Shown: piece by piece, positions 8,456 to 16,602 of the stretch
Position numbering within the stretch: the stretch's first letter is position 1
How the letters are laid out: each line of letters opens with the position of its first letter
Assembly: GCF_001704275.1 (NCBI RefSeq)
Contig: NZ_CP011533.1
Location: forward strand, 9,176,001 to 9,240,000
From: Streptomyces noursei ATCC 11455
GTDB taxonomy: Bacteria > Actinomycetota > Actinomycetes > Streptomycetales > Streptomycetaceae
Reading direction: 5' to 3'
DNA length: 64,000 nt
Position numbers and translations under genes: made by a program
Notes under the pieces: model-generated
Told to the model about the DNA's origin: nothing
Databases searched by the model: none
Seen by the model: the letters and a program-made list of their open reading frames with translations, nothing else

Positions 8456-8600
8456 CTGCCGCCGTCACCGGACGCAGCCGGTGGCCCGTACGGGCCGCCC
8501 CGCCCGATCCGGTCGATTCCCCCTTTCCCGACGGCCCTGATCTCCCGTTGGCTCCGACCTCCCGATGGCTCCGCTCTCCCCGATCCGTACGGAGGCCGCA

Positions 8601-10670
8601 GTGCCTGACCGGTTCCGGTTCCCGTCCACACCGACCCGCCCGGAGTTCGACGAGATCGGCGGGATCGGCTTCACCGACCCGTACCAGTGGCTGGAGGAGG
8701 ACAGCGGCGCGACGCTCGCCTGGGAGGCGGCGCAGGACCGGCTCGCCCGCGATCTGCTGCACACCGACCCGCCCTGGAGCCTGGCGCTCGCCACCGCCCG
8801 ACGGTTCCACGCAAGTGCGCTGCACCATCGCCCGCCGGAACTCCACGGGCGCCGCTGGTTCGTGGAGCACGTGCCCGAAGGCCACGCGCTGCCGGTGCTC
8901 GACGTCGCCGATTCCCCTGAGGCGGCCACGACTTCGGCATCGGCCCGCCGTGTGCTGGATCTCGCGGTGGAGACCGCGGGGCTGCCCCTGCACGAGCCGG
9001 CCACCATGCAGTGGCAGCCGTCGCCCGACGGCCGGTTGCTCGCCTACCAGTGCTCCGGCCCTGGGCGGGAAGCGCTGTTCCGTGTCCGCGACGTGGATTC
9101 CGGTGAGGTCCTCATCGACGGGCTGCCCGAGGCGGGCGTCTACCGCGTCGGCTGGCTGCCGGACGGTCGGCGGTTCTTCGTCGTGGTCATCGACGGGGAG
9201 CGGCCGCAACGGTGCCCGGGCCTCTTCCAGGTCACCCTCGCCGCGTCCGGCTCGCGGCCGACCGTCCGCCGAGAGGACCTGCCGTCGGAGTTCCCGGCCC
9301 GCGGGGTGAGTGTCTCCGCCGACGGCCGGTGGGCACTGGCCCATGGCCCCGGCAGGCCGTACTACGTGCGCGACCTCACGGCGTCCGACGCGGAGTGGCG
9401 GCCGTTCCTCCGGGACTCCCGCTCGGTGTTCCGCGGCGGGATCGTCGGCGACGAGTTCATCGCGGTCACCGACGACGGCGCACCGCGCGGAAGGGTCGTC
9501 GCCCTGCCGCTGTCCGATCCGGGCCCGGACCGCAGCGGCTGGCGCGAACTCCTCCCACCGGGCGACACGGTGCTGTTCTCGATCACCCCGGTGGGCCGGG
9601 AACTGGTCCTGGCCGAGCTCGCGAACGGCGCGACCCGGCTGCGCCGGATCTCCTGTCAGGGCGCACCCCTGGGCGAAATCCCGCTCCCCGAACCGGGGAT
9701 GGCATGGCCGGGCGGCGGCCGGGACGGTGGACTGGTCACACCGGCCGGCAACGGTTGCACCTTCGCCTTCTCCTCCCTCACCCGGTCTCCGGCGGCCTAT
9801 CGGTACGATCTGGCCACCGAGAGGCTGGTGCCGCTCAGCGAGCCGCGAGCCGTCGTCGCGGATGCCGTGACCCGCAGCGGAACCGCGCACAGCGCCGACG
9901 GAACCGTGATCCCGTACAAGATCGTCGCCCGCGCCGACGTCGATCTCGGCACGCCGCAACCGCTCGTCATCAGTGGCTACGGCGCCCTCAACATCGCCTG
10001 GCTGCCGGCCTACCTGTTCGCGCTGCCCGCGGCCTGGGTCGAACTGGGCGGCGTCTACGTCCACGCGCATCTGCGCGGCGGCGGGGAGTTCGGCACCGAC
10101 TGGTGGCGCGCGGCCCGCCGCGGCACCAAGCAGCGCACGTTCGACGATCTGCACGCGGTGGCCACCGACCTGATCCGCCACGGCCACACCACACCGGGTC
10201 GGCTCGGCGTCTTCGGCTACTCGATCAGCGCCCTGACCGCAGTCGTCGCGGTGACCCAGCGCCCCGACCTGTACCGGGCGTGCGTGGCCGCGCTCCCCGT
10301 ACTGGACCTCCTGCGCTGCAGGCGGGATCCGGCCACCATGGCCGATATCGTCTCCGTGGACTTCGGCGACCCGGACGACCCCGCCGACGCGGCCGTCCTG
10401 CACCGCTACTCCCCGTACCACCAGGTGCGCGACGCCGTCGACTACCCGGCCGTCCTCCTCGACTGCGGCTCCGCCGACCGCAGTTGTCCCGCCTGGCACG
10501 GCCGCAAGATGACAGCCCGCCTCCAACGGGCCACGTCCGCACGGCATCCGGTACTGCTGCGGATCCGGCAGGCCGGACACACCGTGGAGATCTCGCCGGA
10601 AGACGCGCTACTGCGCGAGGCCGAACACCTGGCCTTCCTGATCGGCGAGCTCGGCCTCGACGTCACATAG
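8601..10670 (+). CDS. Prolyl oligopeptidase family (S9) serine peptidase, likely lanthipeptide leader peptidase
   Basis: This 689-residue protein begins with the S9A signature region (DPYQWLEEDSG near residue 25), followed by a beta-propeller-like middle (about 60-420) and an alpha/beta hydrolase domain. Catalytic residues are Ser541 (FGYSISA), Asp626 (GSADRSCPAW) and His660 (QAGHTVE). The usual GGSNGG around the Ser is replaced by GYSISA, a clear divergence. The GTG at 8601 is chosen because GGAGG lies 5 bases upstream; an ATG at 8565 has no SD. Class III lanthipeptide loci are known to carry such a protease (FlaP of flavipeptin), which removes the leader after Pro once rings have formed. 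Cytoplasmic; no signal peptide. Confidence 0.88.
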   Translation: MPDRFRFPSTPTRPEFDEIGGIGFTDPYQWLEEDSGATLAWEAAQDRLARDLLHTDPPWSLALATARRFHASALHHRPPELHGRRWFVEHVPEGHALPVLDVADSPEAATTSASARRVLDLAVETAGLPLHEPATMQWQPSPDGRLLAYQCSGPGREALFRVRDVDSGEVLIDGLPEAGVYRVGWLPDGRRFFVVVIDGERPQRCPGLFQVTLAASGSRPTVRREDLPSEFPARGVSVSADGRWALAHGPGRPYYVRDLTASDAEWRPFLRDSRSVFRGGIVGDEFIAVTDDGAPRGRVVALPLSDPGPDRSGWRELLPPGDTVLFSITPVGRELVLAELANGATRLRRISCQGAPLGEIPLPEPGMAWPGGGRDGGLVTPAGNGCTFAFSSLTRSPAAYRYDLATERLVPLSEPRAVVADAVTRSGTAHSADGTVIPYKIVARADVDLGTPQPLVISGYGALNIAWLPAYLFALPAAWVELGGVYVHAHLRGGGEFGTDWWRAARRGTKQRTFDDLHAVATDLIRHGHTTPGRLGVFGYSISALTAVVAVTQRPDLYRACVAALPVLDLLRCRRDPATMADIVSVDFGDPDDPADAAVLHRYSPYHQVRDAVDYPAVLLDCGSADRSCPAWHGRKMTARLQRATSARHPVLLRIRQAGHTVEISPEDALLREAEHLAFLIGELGLDVT

Positions 10671-10702
10671 CGTGGCGACGACGCCCTGGCCCTCGGCGTC
10701 GC

Positions 10703-11569
10703 TCATGAGGAACTTCCTGCCCGGACGAGGCGGATGGGGAAGTGGGCGCGCCGGAACGGCACCGCCACGCCGAACCGCGCGGCCTCGTCGGGATCGACGG
10801 ACTCGGCGAAGTCGCGCACCAGGCTCCGCTTGACCGCGAACACGGCGTCGCTGTCGAGATAGGGACTGTCGGCCACGAACATGTGTGTGGTAAGCGGGGT
10901 GAAGCCGGGGGCGTCCGCGATGACGTGGACGTGCGCCGGGCGGTAGGGATGGCGTCGGCTGGCCTGGAGCAGCCGGCCGACCGGGCCGTCGATCGGGATC
11001 GGATAGTGCGAGGGCACCACGGTGCGGAACCAGAAGCCGCCCTCGTCGTCGGTGCGGAACAGACCCCGGCCGTTGCCGGCCGGCTGGACACCCGGCTGCT
11101 GCACGTCGTAGAAGCCGTTCTCGTCGCACTGCCACACATCGACGACGGCGCCCGGGACCGGCACCCCGTCGGGGTCGGTCACGGTGCCGGTGACGACACA
11201 GGGGGTGCCGGTGCCGACCTCGTCGATGGAGTCGCCGAGTTCTCGACGGGGCGACTCGGTCATGTGGAAGGGGCCCAGGACCGTGCCCTCGGTGCCGCGC
11301 GCGTCGCCGTTGATGGTCTCGACCAGCATCGACACCCCGAACACGTCGGAGAGCAGCACGAACTCCTGCCTGCTGTCGTCGCACATCCGGCCGACGGCGG
11401 TGAGGAAGGCGATGGCGCTCTCCCACTCGGCCATCGTCGGCCGCAGCTCCTGCACCAGCGCATGGAGGTGCCGGGCGACCGCGCCCACGACCTGGCGCAG
11501 GCGCGGATCGGGGGTGTCGGCGAAACTCGCCAGCACGGCATCGATCGCGGTGTGCTCCTCGTAGTCCAC
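10703..11569 (-). CDS. Intradiol ring-cleavage dioxygenase, hydroxyquinol 1,2-dioxygenase-like
   Basis: This 288-residue non-heme Fe(III) enzyme cleaves catechol or hydroxyquinol between the hydroxyls. The four iron ligands are visible: Tyr154 (NGFYDVQ), Tyr189 (SHYPIP), His213 and His215 (RPAHVHV). The N-terminal helical dimerisation part (residues 1-100, with GPFHMTESPRRELGDSI) matches the hydroxyquinol subgroup. The start is GTG at 11569 with AGGGGAG upstream. Directly upstream in the same direction is a short gene remnant whose stop lies 3 bases before this start, and then the xylulokinase-like gene. No maleylacetate reductase or hydroxylase is nearby, so the complete pathway is not encoded here. 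Confidence 0.9.
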   Translation of the reverse strand: MDYEEHTAIDAVLASFADTPDPRLRQVVGAVARHLHALVQELRPTMAEWESAIAFLTAVGRMCDDSRQEFVLLSDVFGVSMLVETINGDARGTEGTVLGPFHMTESPRRELGDSIDEVGTGTPCVVTGTVTDPDGVPVPGAVVDVWQCDENGFYDVQQPGVQPAGNGRGLFRTDDEGGFWFRTVVPSHYPIPIDGPVGRLLQASRRHPYRPAHVHVIADAPGFTPLTTHMFVADSPYLDSDAVFAVKRSLVRDFAESVDPDEAARFGVAVPFRRAHFPIRLVRAGSSS

Positions 11570-11572
11570 GGT

Positions 11573-11753
11573 TTACTCCCCTTTGCCACGTAGGTGGTCG
11601 ATGAACCGGTCGGCCACGGGGGCGGTCCGGTCGTCGACGTGATGGTGGATCGTGGGCTCGCCGTCGTCCCGGACGCGCAGGGGCGATCCGCCGAGTCCTG
11701 CTTCAAGGAACGGTTGCCGGCCTCCAGGAGTGACGATCGGCGCCGCACACCGC
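11573..11753 (-). pseudogene. Short gene remnant upstream of the dioxygenase
   Basis: Between the xylulokinase-like gene and the dioxygenase the minus strand keeps one frame that reads like protein: QPFLEAGLGGSPLRV, then DGEPTIHHHVDD, then VADRFIDHLRGKGE and a TAA 3 bases before the dioxygenase GTG. The ending resembles the C-terminus of LysR-family effector domains, but I cannot identify it firmly. No start with an SD is present, and the frame runs into the xylulokinase gene, so this is probably the 3' end of a truncated gene. Confidence 0.35.
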
Positions 11754-13157
11754 TCACCCGTACACCATCGACCGTGCCTCGGCATAGGCCGTGCGGATGC
11801 GGCGGCCGGCGGCGTCATCGGACGGGGCGGTGACCTGCCGGGCCGCGGCGAGTGGCCAGTGCGGCGGCTCGGGAGTGCCGGCAAGGGCCCAGGCGGCCTG
11901 GCGGGCGGCGCCGAGGGCCACGTATTCCTCGGGTTCGGGCACGGTGACCGGGGTGCCGAAGATCTCAGCGGCGATCTCGCCGATCACGGGTGCCTTGGCC
12001 GCACCGCCGATGATGAGCACCCTTCGGGCGCTGACGTCCTGGGCCCGCAGTCTGTCGAGGGCATCGGCCATGTTGCAGAGCATGCCTTCGACGGCTGCCC
12101 GGGCCAGGTTCGGCGGGTGCATGTTCGCCTTGCGCAGGCCCATCAGGCTGCCGGCGGCGTCGGGGAGGTTGGGGGTGCGTTCGCCGCCGAGGTAGGGGAG
12201 GAACACCAGGCCGCCGGCGCCGGGTTCGGCCTCGCGGGCGAGCGGCCCGAGGCCGTCGAGGGTGATGTCGAGCATGCGGGCGGTGGAGCTGAGGACCCGG
12301 GCGGCGTTGAGGGTGCAGACCAGGGGGAGGTAGCGGCCGGTGGCGTCGGCGAAGCCGGCGACCGCGCCGGTGGGGTCGCCGGTGGGGTGGTCGGAGAGGG
12401 CGAAGGCGGTGCCGCTGGTGCCCAGGGAGATCACCACGTCGCCTGGTTCGATGCCCAGTCCCAGGGCTGCCCCCATGTTGTCGCCGGTCCCCGCCGCCAC
12501 CAGGGCGCCGTGCGGGGTGCGCCCGGCAACCTCCACCGGACCCAGTACCCGGGGGAGTTGGGGGGTGCGGCCGTCGAAGGCGCGGGACAGCAGATCGTGG
12601 CGGTAGGTGCCGTGGGCGGGCGACCAGTAGCCGGTGCCGGAGGCGTCGCCGCGGTCGGTGACCGGCTCGGCGCCGGAGCCCGGCCCGCCGCACAGCTGCC
12701 AGGTCAGCCAGTCGTGCGGCAGCAGCACCCGCGCGGTGCGGTCGGCGCGCTCCGGTTCGTGCTCGGCCAGCCAGCGCAGCTTGGCGACGGTGAGGGCCGC
12801 GACCGGTACGGTGCCGACCGCCTCGGCCCACTTCTCCGGTCCGCCCAGTTCGTCGACGAGATCCGCGGCGGCCCGTGCCGAGCGGGTGTCGTTCCACAGC
12901 AGGGCGTCGCGCACCGGCTGTCCGGCCGCGTCCAGGGCCACCAGGCCGTGCTGCTGGCCGGCGACCGCCACCGCGTCGACGTGTTCCAGGAGGCCGTCGC
13001 CGGCTTCGAGGAGCGCCCGCCACCAGGCGCCGGGATCGACTTCGGTTGCGTCGGGGTGGGCGGCGCGGCCTCGATGGAGGATCTTCCCGGTGTCGGCGTC
13101 GCAGACGACGACCTTGCAGGACTGGGTAGAGGAGTCCACCCCGGCAACTGTGGGCAT
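11754..13157 (-). CDS. xylB: FGGY-family carbohydrate kinase, xylulokinase-like
   Basis: This 467-residue cytoplasmic kinase would phosphorylate D-xylulose (or D-ribulose) with ATP. It has the N-terminal phosphate-binding motif GVDSSTQSCK (residues 5-14), AVAGQQHGLV, LWNDTRS, the central GTGDNMGAALG, LGTSGT and the C-terminal GGAAKAPVIGEIAAEIFG of xylulokinases. The ATG at 13157 begins directly at MPTVAGVDSS; a TTG 7 codons upstream is possible. It is read in the same direction as, and 40 bp after, the polyol dehydrogenase gene, so the two form an operon. Together with the permease they fit a route D-arabinitol or xylitol to xylulose to xylulose-5-phosphate. Confidence 0.9.
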   Translation of the reverse strand: MPTVAGVDSSTQSCKVVVCDADTGKILHRGRAAHPDATEVDPGAWWRALLEAGDGLLEHVDAVAVAGQQHGLVALDAAGQPVRDALLWNDTRSARAAADLVDELGGPEKWAEAVGTVPVAALTVAKLRWLAEHEPERADRTARVLLPHDWLTWQLCGGPGSGAEPVTDRGDASGTGYWSPAHGTYRHDLLSRAFDGRTPQLPRVLGPVEVAGRTPHGALVAAGTGDNMGAALGLGIEPGDVVISLGTSGTAFALSDHPTGDPTGAVAGFADATGRYLPLVCTLNAARVLSSTARMLDITLDGLGPLAREAEPGAGGLVFLPYLGGERTPNLPDAAGSLMGLRKANMHPPNLARAAVEGMLCNMADALDRLRAQDVSARRVLIIGGAAKAPVIGEIAAEIFGTPVTVPEPEEYVALGAARQAAWALAGTPEPPHWPLAAARQVTAPSDDAAGRRIRTAYAEARSMVYG

Positions 13158-13197
13158 GGCGAAGGCGCTTCCGTGCAATGAGTCGGGACGGTGGGGG

Positions 13198-14196
13198 TCA
13201 GGCCTGCGGGCAGATTTGGATCTTGCGGCCGGTGCCCTGGCGGAAGGTTTGGAGGGCGGTGCCGAAGTCGTCCAGGGCGTAGCGGTGGGTGATCATGGTG
13301 TCGGCGTCGATGACGCCCTTCGCCATGAGGTCGACGGCGCGGCCGAAGCTGTGCAGGACGGCCATCGAGCCGACGATGGTGATCTCGTCGTTGTAGACCC
13401 GGAACGGGGAGAAGGACGCCGCGGCCGCGGACGGCGCGACGCCGAACTGCTGGAAGGTGCCACCGCGGCGGACCCGGGTGAGGCCGTCCTCGATGACCGG
13501 GATGGCGCCGGTGCAGTCGATGACGGTCTCCCATCCCTGCGGGCGGTCCAGCTGTGCGGCGCTGACCGCCGTGGCGTCCGCGCCGAGTTGTTCGGCGACC
13601 CGCAGGCGGTCGGTGTTGAGGTCCACGACGGAGAGGGATGCCGCGCCGGCGGTTCGGGCGAGCTGAAGCATCATCAGGCCCATGGTGCCGGCGCCGTAGA
13701 TGAGGTAGTGGTCGCCCAGGCGGCGGGGAAGTACGTCGAAGCCGCGCACCGCGCAGGACAGCGGTTCGATGAGCGTGCCCTGGGAGACTTCGATGCCTTC
13801 GGGAAGGCGGTAGCAGTTGGCGGCCGGCACCTTGACGTACTCGGCCATGGCGCCGTCCACGGTGTCCCCGATCGCGCCCCAGTTCTCGCAGAGATTGCCG
13901 CGACCGATGGCGCAGAAGTGGCATGCGCCGCAGAACAGGGACGGGTCGACGGCGACCTGTTCGCCGGTGCGCAGGCCGGTGACGCCGGCGCCCAGTGCGA
14001 CGACTTCGCCGGTGAATTCGTGGCCGGGGACGATCGGGTAGGGGGTGGGGGCGAATTCCCCGTCGACGATGTGTGCGTCGGTGCCGCAGATGCCGACGGC
14101 GGCGGGGGCTATGACGACCTCGCCCGGACCCGGGGCGGGATCGGCGACGGTGGTGACCTCGTAGTGCCCGGGAGTGTGGACGACGACAGCACGCAT
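13198..14196 (-). CDS. Zinc-dependent medium-chain polyol dehydrogenase
   Basis: This 332-residue MDR-family enzyme oxidises a sugar alcohol with NAD(P)+. Catalytic zinc ligands are Cys37 (GICGTDAH) and His59-Glu60 (PGHE); the structural zinc site has Cys89, Cys92, Cys95 and Cys103. The nucleotide-binding loop is GAGTMG near residue 168. It resembles sorbitol, xylitol or arabinitol dehydrogenases more than primary alcohol dehydrogenases. It lies between the DeoR-type regulator (75 bp upstream, same direction) and the kinase. The combination supports oxidation of arabinitol or xylitol to xylulose. Exact substrate is inferred from context only. Confidence 0.9.
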   Translation of the reverse strand: MRAVVVHTPGHYEVTTVADPAPGPGEVVIAPAAVGICGTDAHIVDGEFAPTPYPIVPGHEFTGEVVALGAGVTGLRTGEQVAVDPSLFCGACHFCAIGRGNLCENWGAIGDTVDGAMAEYVKVPAANCYRLPEGIEVSQGTLIEPLSCAVRGFDVLPRRLGDHYLIYGAGTMGLMMLQLARTAGAASLSVVDLNTDRLRVAEQLGADATAVSAAQLDRPQGWETVIDCTGAIPVIEDGLTRVRRGGTFQQFGVAPSAAAASFSPFRVYNDEITIVGSMAVLHSFGRAVDLMAKGVIDADTMITHRYALDDFGTALQTFRQGTGRKIQICPQA

Positions 14197-14270
14197 GGGG
14201 CGGGGCCTTTCTCGGGGAGGGGATGCGCTCGGGGAATGCCGGAGCCCGGCTCCGGCCCGGACGGCTCGGC

Positions 14271-15071
14271 TCAGCCGCGGGGATCGACGGTGCGGACCTG
14301 CACGCCGAGGTCCCGGACGGGCCGGAGTTCGCTCTCCGGGGTGTCGGCGTCGGTGACCATCAGGTCGTAACCGCCGACGTCGCCGTACGGATAGGTCGCG
14401 GTGCGGCCGAACTTGCTGTGGTCCACGGCCAGTACGGAGCGGTCGGCGGCCTGCAGATACGCCTGTTTGGTCTCCGCGTACTCGCGGACCGGGTGGAAGA
14501 GCCGGCCGTCGCGGATCGAGGTCGCGGTCACGAACGCGATGGAGGCGCGGATGTCGTGGAGTTGGCGGCGGGCCTGCGGGCCGGCGCAGGACTCGAAGTC
14601 CTCGTAGTAGCGGTCGCCGAGGAGCGTCACCTCGGCCGGTGCGGCCGACAGCAGGTAGGTGATCCGCAACGAGTTGGTGATCACACGGATGCCCTGGACG
14701 GTGGCGAGCCGGCGGGCGAGCGGGAAGAGGGTGGAACCGCAGTCGATCAACACCGTGTCGCCGGGGGAGACCTCCTCCGCGAGGGCGTCGGCGATGGCGG
14801 ACTTGATCTCGACGTTGGCGTGCTCGCGAAAGCGCAGCGCGCTTTCCATGGCGACGTTGGAGAAGGCCGTCGCCACGCCGCGGCCCTTGCGGAGCAGCTG
14901 CCGCTCGTGGAGGTTGTCGAGATCGCGGTGCATGGTCATCACGCTGACACGCATCCGCTCGGCGAGATCGGCGATGCGGATCTCGCCTTCCTCGGCGACA
15001 TGGCGCAGCACCGTCTGTCGGCGCTCCTCTACCTCGGCCTCGGAGCCGCGACTCGGTCGCATGGTGGGCAT
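14271..15071 (-). CDS. DeoR-family sugar-metabolism repressor
   Basis: This 266-residue regulator has an N-terminal DeoR winged helix (VEERRQTVLRHVAEEG, then IADLAERMRVSVMTMHRDLDNL) and the C-terminal sugar-phosphate isomerase-like sensor domain (IDCGSTLFPLARRL, VITNSL, DHSKFGR). DeoR repressors sense phosphorylated sugars, here probably the product of the neighbouring kinase. The ATG at 15071 follows GGAAGGAA at good distance; a start further upstream at 15110 would add a basic, unlikely extension. It is first in the dehydrogenase-kinase operon and divergent from the permease, so the 144-bp gap is the likely operator region. Confidence 0.9.
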   Translation of the reverse strand: MPTMRPSRGSEAEVEERRQTVLRHVAEEGEIRIADLAERMRVSVMTMHRDLDNLHERQLLRKGRGVATAFSNVAMESALRFREHANVEIKSAIADALAEEVSPGDTVLIDCGSTLFPLARRLATVQGIRVITNSLRITYLLSAAPAEVTLLGDRYYEDFESCAGPQARRQLHDIRASIAFVTATSIRDGRLFHPVREYAETKQAYLQAADRSVLAVDHSKFGRTATYPYGDVGGYDLMVTDADTPESELRPVRDLGVQVRTVDPRG

Positions 15072-15119
15072 CCCGTTCCTTCCCGGCGGTCGTGTCCGCC
15101 GCGCTCGCACTCTAAGACA

Positions 15120-15152
15120 TCACACACTTTATGTGAAGTTCTTGAAATTTTC
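15120..15152. promoter_or_regulatory. Operator candidates between DeoR regulator and polyol permease
   Basis: The divergent gap contains TCACA-N7-TGTGA (15120-15136) followed by the AT-rich near-palindrome GAAATTTTC (15144-15152). AT-rich half-sites like these are common in DeoR operators. Confidence 0.45.
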
Positions 15153-15215
15153 TGAGAGGTTGTTCAGTCTGATGGCCGTCCACGGGCGCATGCCCGGCCC
15201 ATCAGGAGGTCCCCC

Positions 15216-16538
15216 GTGCTCCACCCACCCCAAAAGCGCGAACCGTCGCCGCCCCGCCCCGCCGTCCTCGGCATCCCCCGGGCCCTGATCTGGGGCTATG
15301 CCGGCGTGCTGCTCTTCATGATCGGCGACGGCGTGGAGACCAGTTATCTGCCGACCTTCTTCAAGACCGACCTCGGTTTCGCGGAGGCGAGCGTCGGCAT
15401 CGTCTTCACGGTGTACGGAGTCACCGCGGCGGTGGGCGCGTTCCTGGCGGGCGGGCTCTGCGACCTGTGGGGGCCCCGCCGGGTGATGATGGCCGGCGCC
15501 GCCTGCTGGGTCGTCTGCCACACCCTGATGCTCGCGGTCGCCGTGCCCGCCCACTCCTACTGGCTGATCCTCTTCACCTACGGCCTGCGCGGCTTCGGCT
15601 ATCCGCTGTTCGCCTACGGGTTCATGGTCTGGATCATGGCGGGTGCGCCGGAGCGACAACTCGGCAAGGCGCTCGGCTGGTTCTGGTTCTGCTTCACCAT
15701 GGGCTACCCGGTCCTCGGCTCCGCGTTGGTCTCGCTCCTCAAGCCCACGATCGGCTTCTACCACACCCTGTGGGTGTCCCTCGCCATGATCGTCGCGGGT
15801 GCCCTGGTCGTGCTGCTCCTGCTGCGCGAACGCACCGGATTCCAGGGCCTGTCCACGGAGCCGGAGCGACACGGACTGTCGCGCACCTTCCTGGGCTGCT
15901 TCACCGTGATGTTCACCAAGCCGAGCGTCGGCATGGGGGCCCTGGTCCGGCTCATCAACACCACCTCGCAGTTCGGCGTCTGGGTCTTCATCCCGCTCTT
16001 CCTGGTCGACCGGATCGGCTTCAGCGCACAGGAGTGGGCGTCACTGCTGATCGTGATGATGGTCAGCAACCTGGCCTGCGTGGTGCTCTTCGGTGCGCTC
16101 GGTGACAGGTGGAGTCGGCGCAAGACCGTCGCCTGGCTCGGCGGCGCGGTTTCGGCCCTCGCCTGCCTGGCGCTGTACTACGTACCCCAGACCGCGGGCC
16201 ACGACTACCCGCTCGTCGCCGTCGCCGCGGGTGCACTGGGCGTCGGCATGGCCGGCTACGTCCCCCTGCCCCCGCTCATGACCTCGCAGGATCCGGAGCG
16301 CAAGGGCCAGATCATGTCGGCCTACACGCTGGGCGCCGGCGCCAGCATGGCCTTGGGCCCGCTCATCGGCACGCTCTTCATCGGCTCGATCGGTATCGGG
16401 GGAGTCATGTGGATCTACGCCGCCCTGCATCTGATCAGCACCGTCCTCGTACTGACCATGAAGACGCCGGGGACGAGCGCGGAGCCCGCTGCGCCCGTCG
16501 CCGCGCCGCCGATGGAACGGCGGCCGGTCGAGCGTTGA
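15216..16538 (+). CDS. Major facilitator polyol permease (RbtT/DalT-like)
   Basis: This 440-residue MFS transporter has about 12 membrane segments, with GDGVETSYLPTFF in helix 1 matching the GDGFE motif of ribitol (RbtT) and D-arabinitol (DalT) proton symporters. The loop 2-3 motif reads GGLCDLWGPRRVM and its second-half counterpart GALGDRWSRRKT. The GTG at 15216 follows CAGGAGG. It is divergent from the DeoR regulator and completes the unit: uptake here, oxidation by the dehydrogenase, phosphorylation by the kinase. D-arabinitol, ribitol or xylitol are all possible substrates. Confidence 0.88.
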   Translation: MLHPPQKREPSPPRPAVLGIPRALIWGYAGVLLFMIGDGVETSYLPTFFKTDLGFAEASVGIVFTVYGVTAAVGAFLAGGLCDLWGPRRVMMAGAACWVVCHTLMLAVAVPAHSYWLILFTYGLRGFGYPLFAYGFMVWIMAGAPERQLGKALGWFWFCFTMGYPVLGSALVSLLKPTIGFYHTLWVSLAMIVAGALVVLLLLRERTGFQGLSTEPERHGLSRTFLGCFTVMFTKPSVGMGALVRLINTTSQFGVWVFIPLFLVDRIGFSAQEWASLLIVMMVSNLACVVLFGALGDRWSRRKTVAWLGGAVSALACLALYYVPQTAGHDYPLVAVAAGALGVGMAGYVPLPPLMTSQDPERKGQIMSAYTLGAGASMALGPLIGTLFIGSIGIGGVMWIYAALHLISTVLVLTMKTPGTSAEPAAPVAAPPMERRPVER

Positions 16539-16602
16539 CGGGGGTGCCGAACCGGCCGGAGCCGGGTGTGCGCGGACGCACCGCCTCGGCCCGCGTCCTG
16601 TC

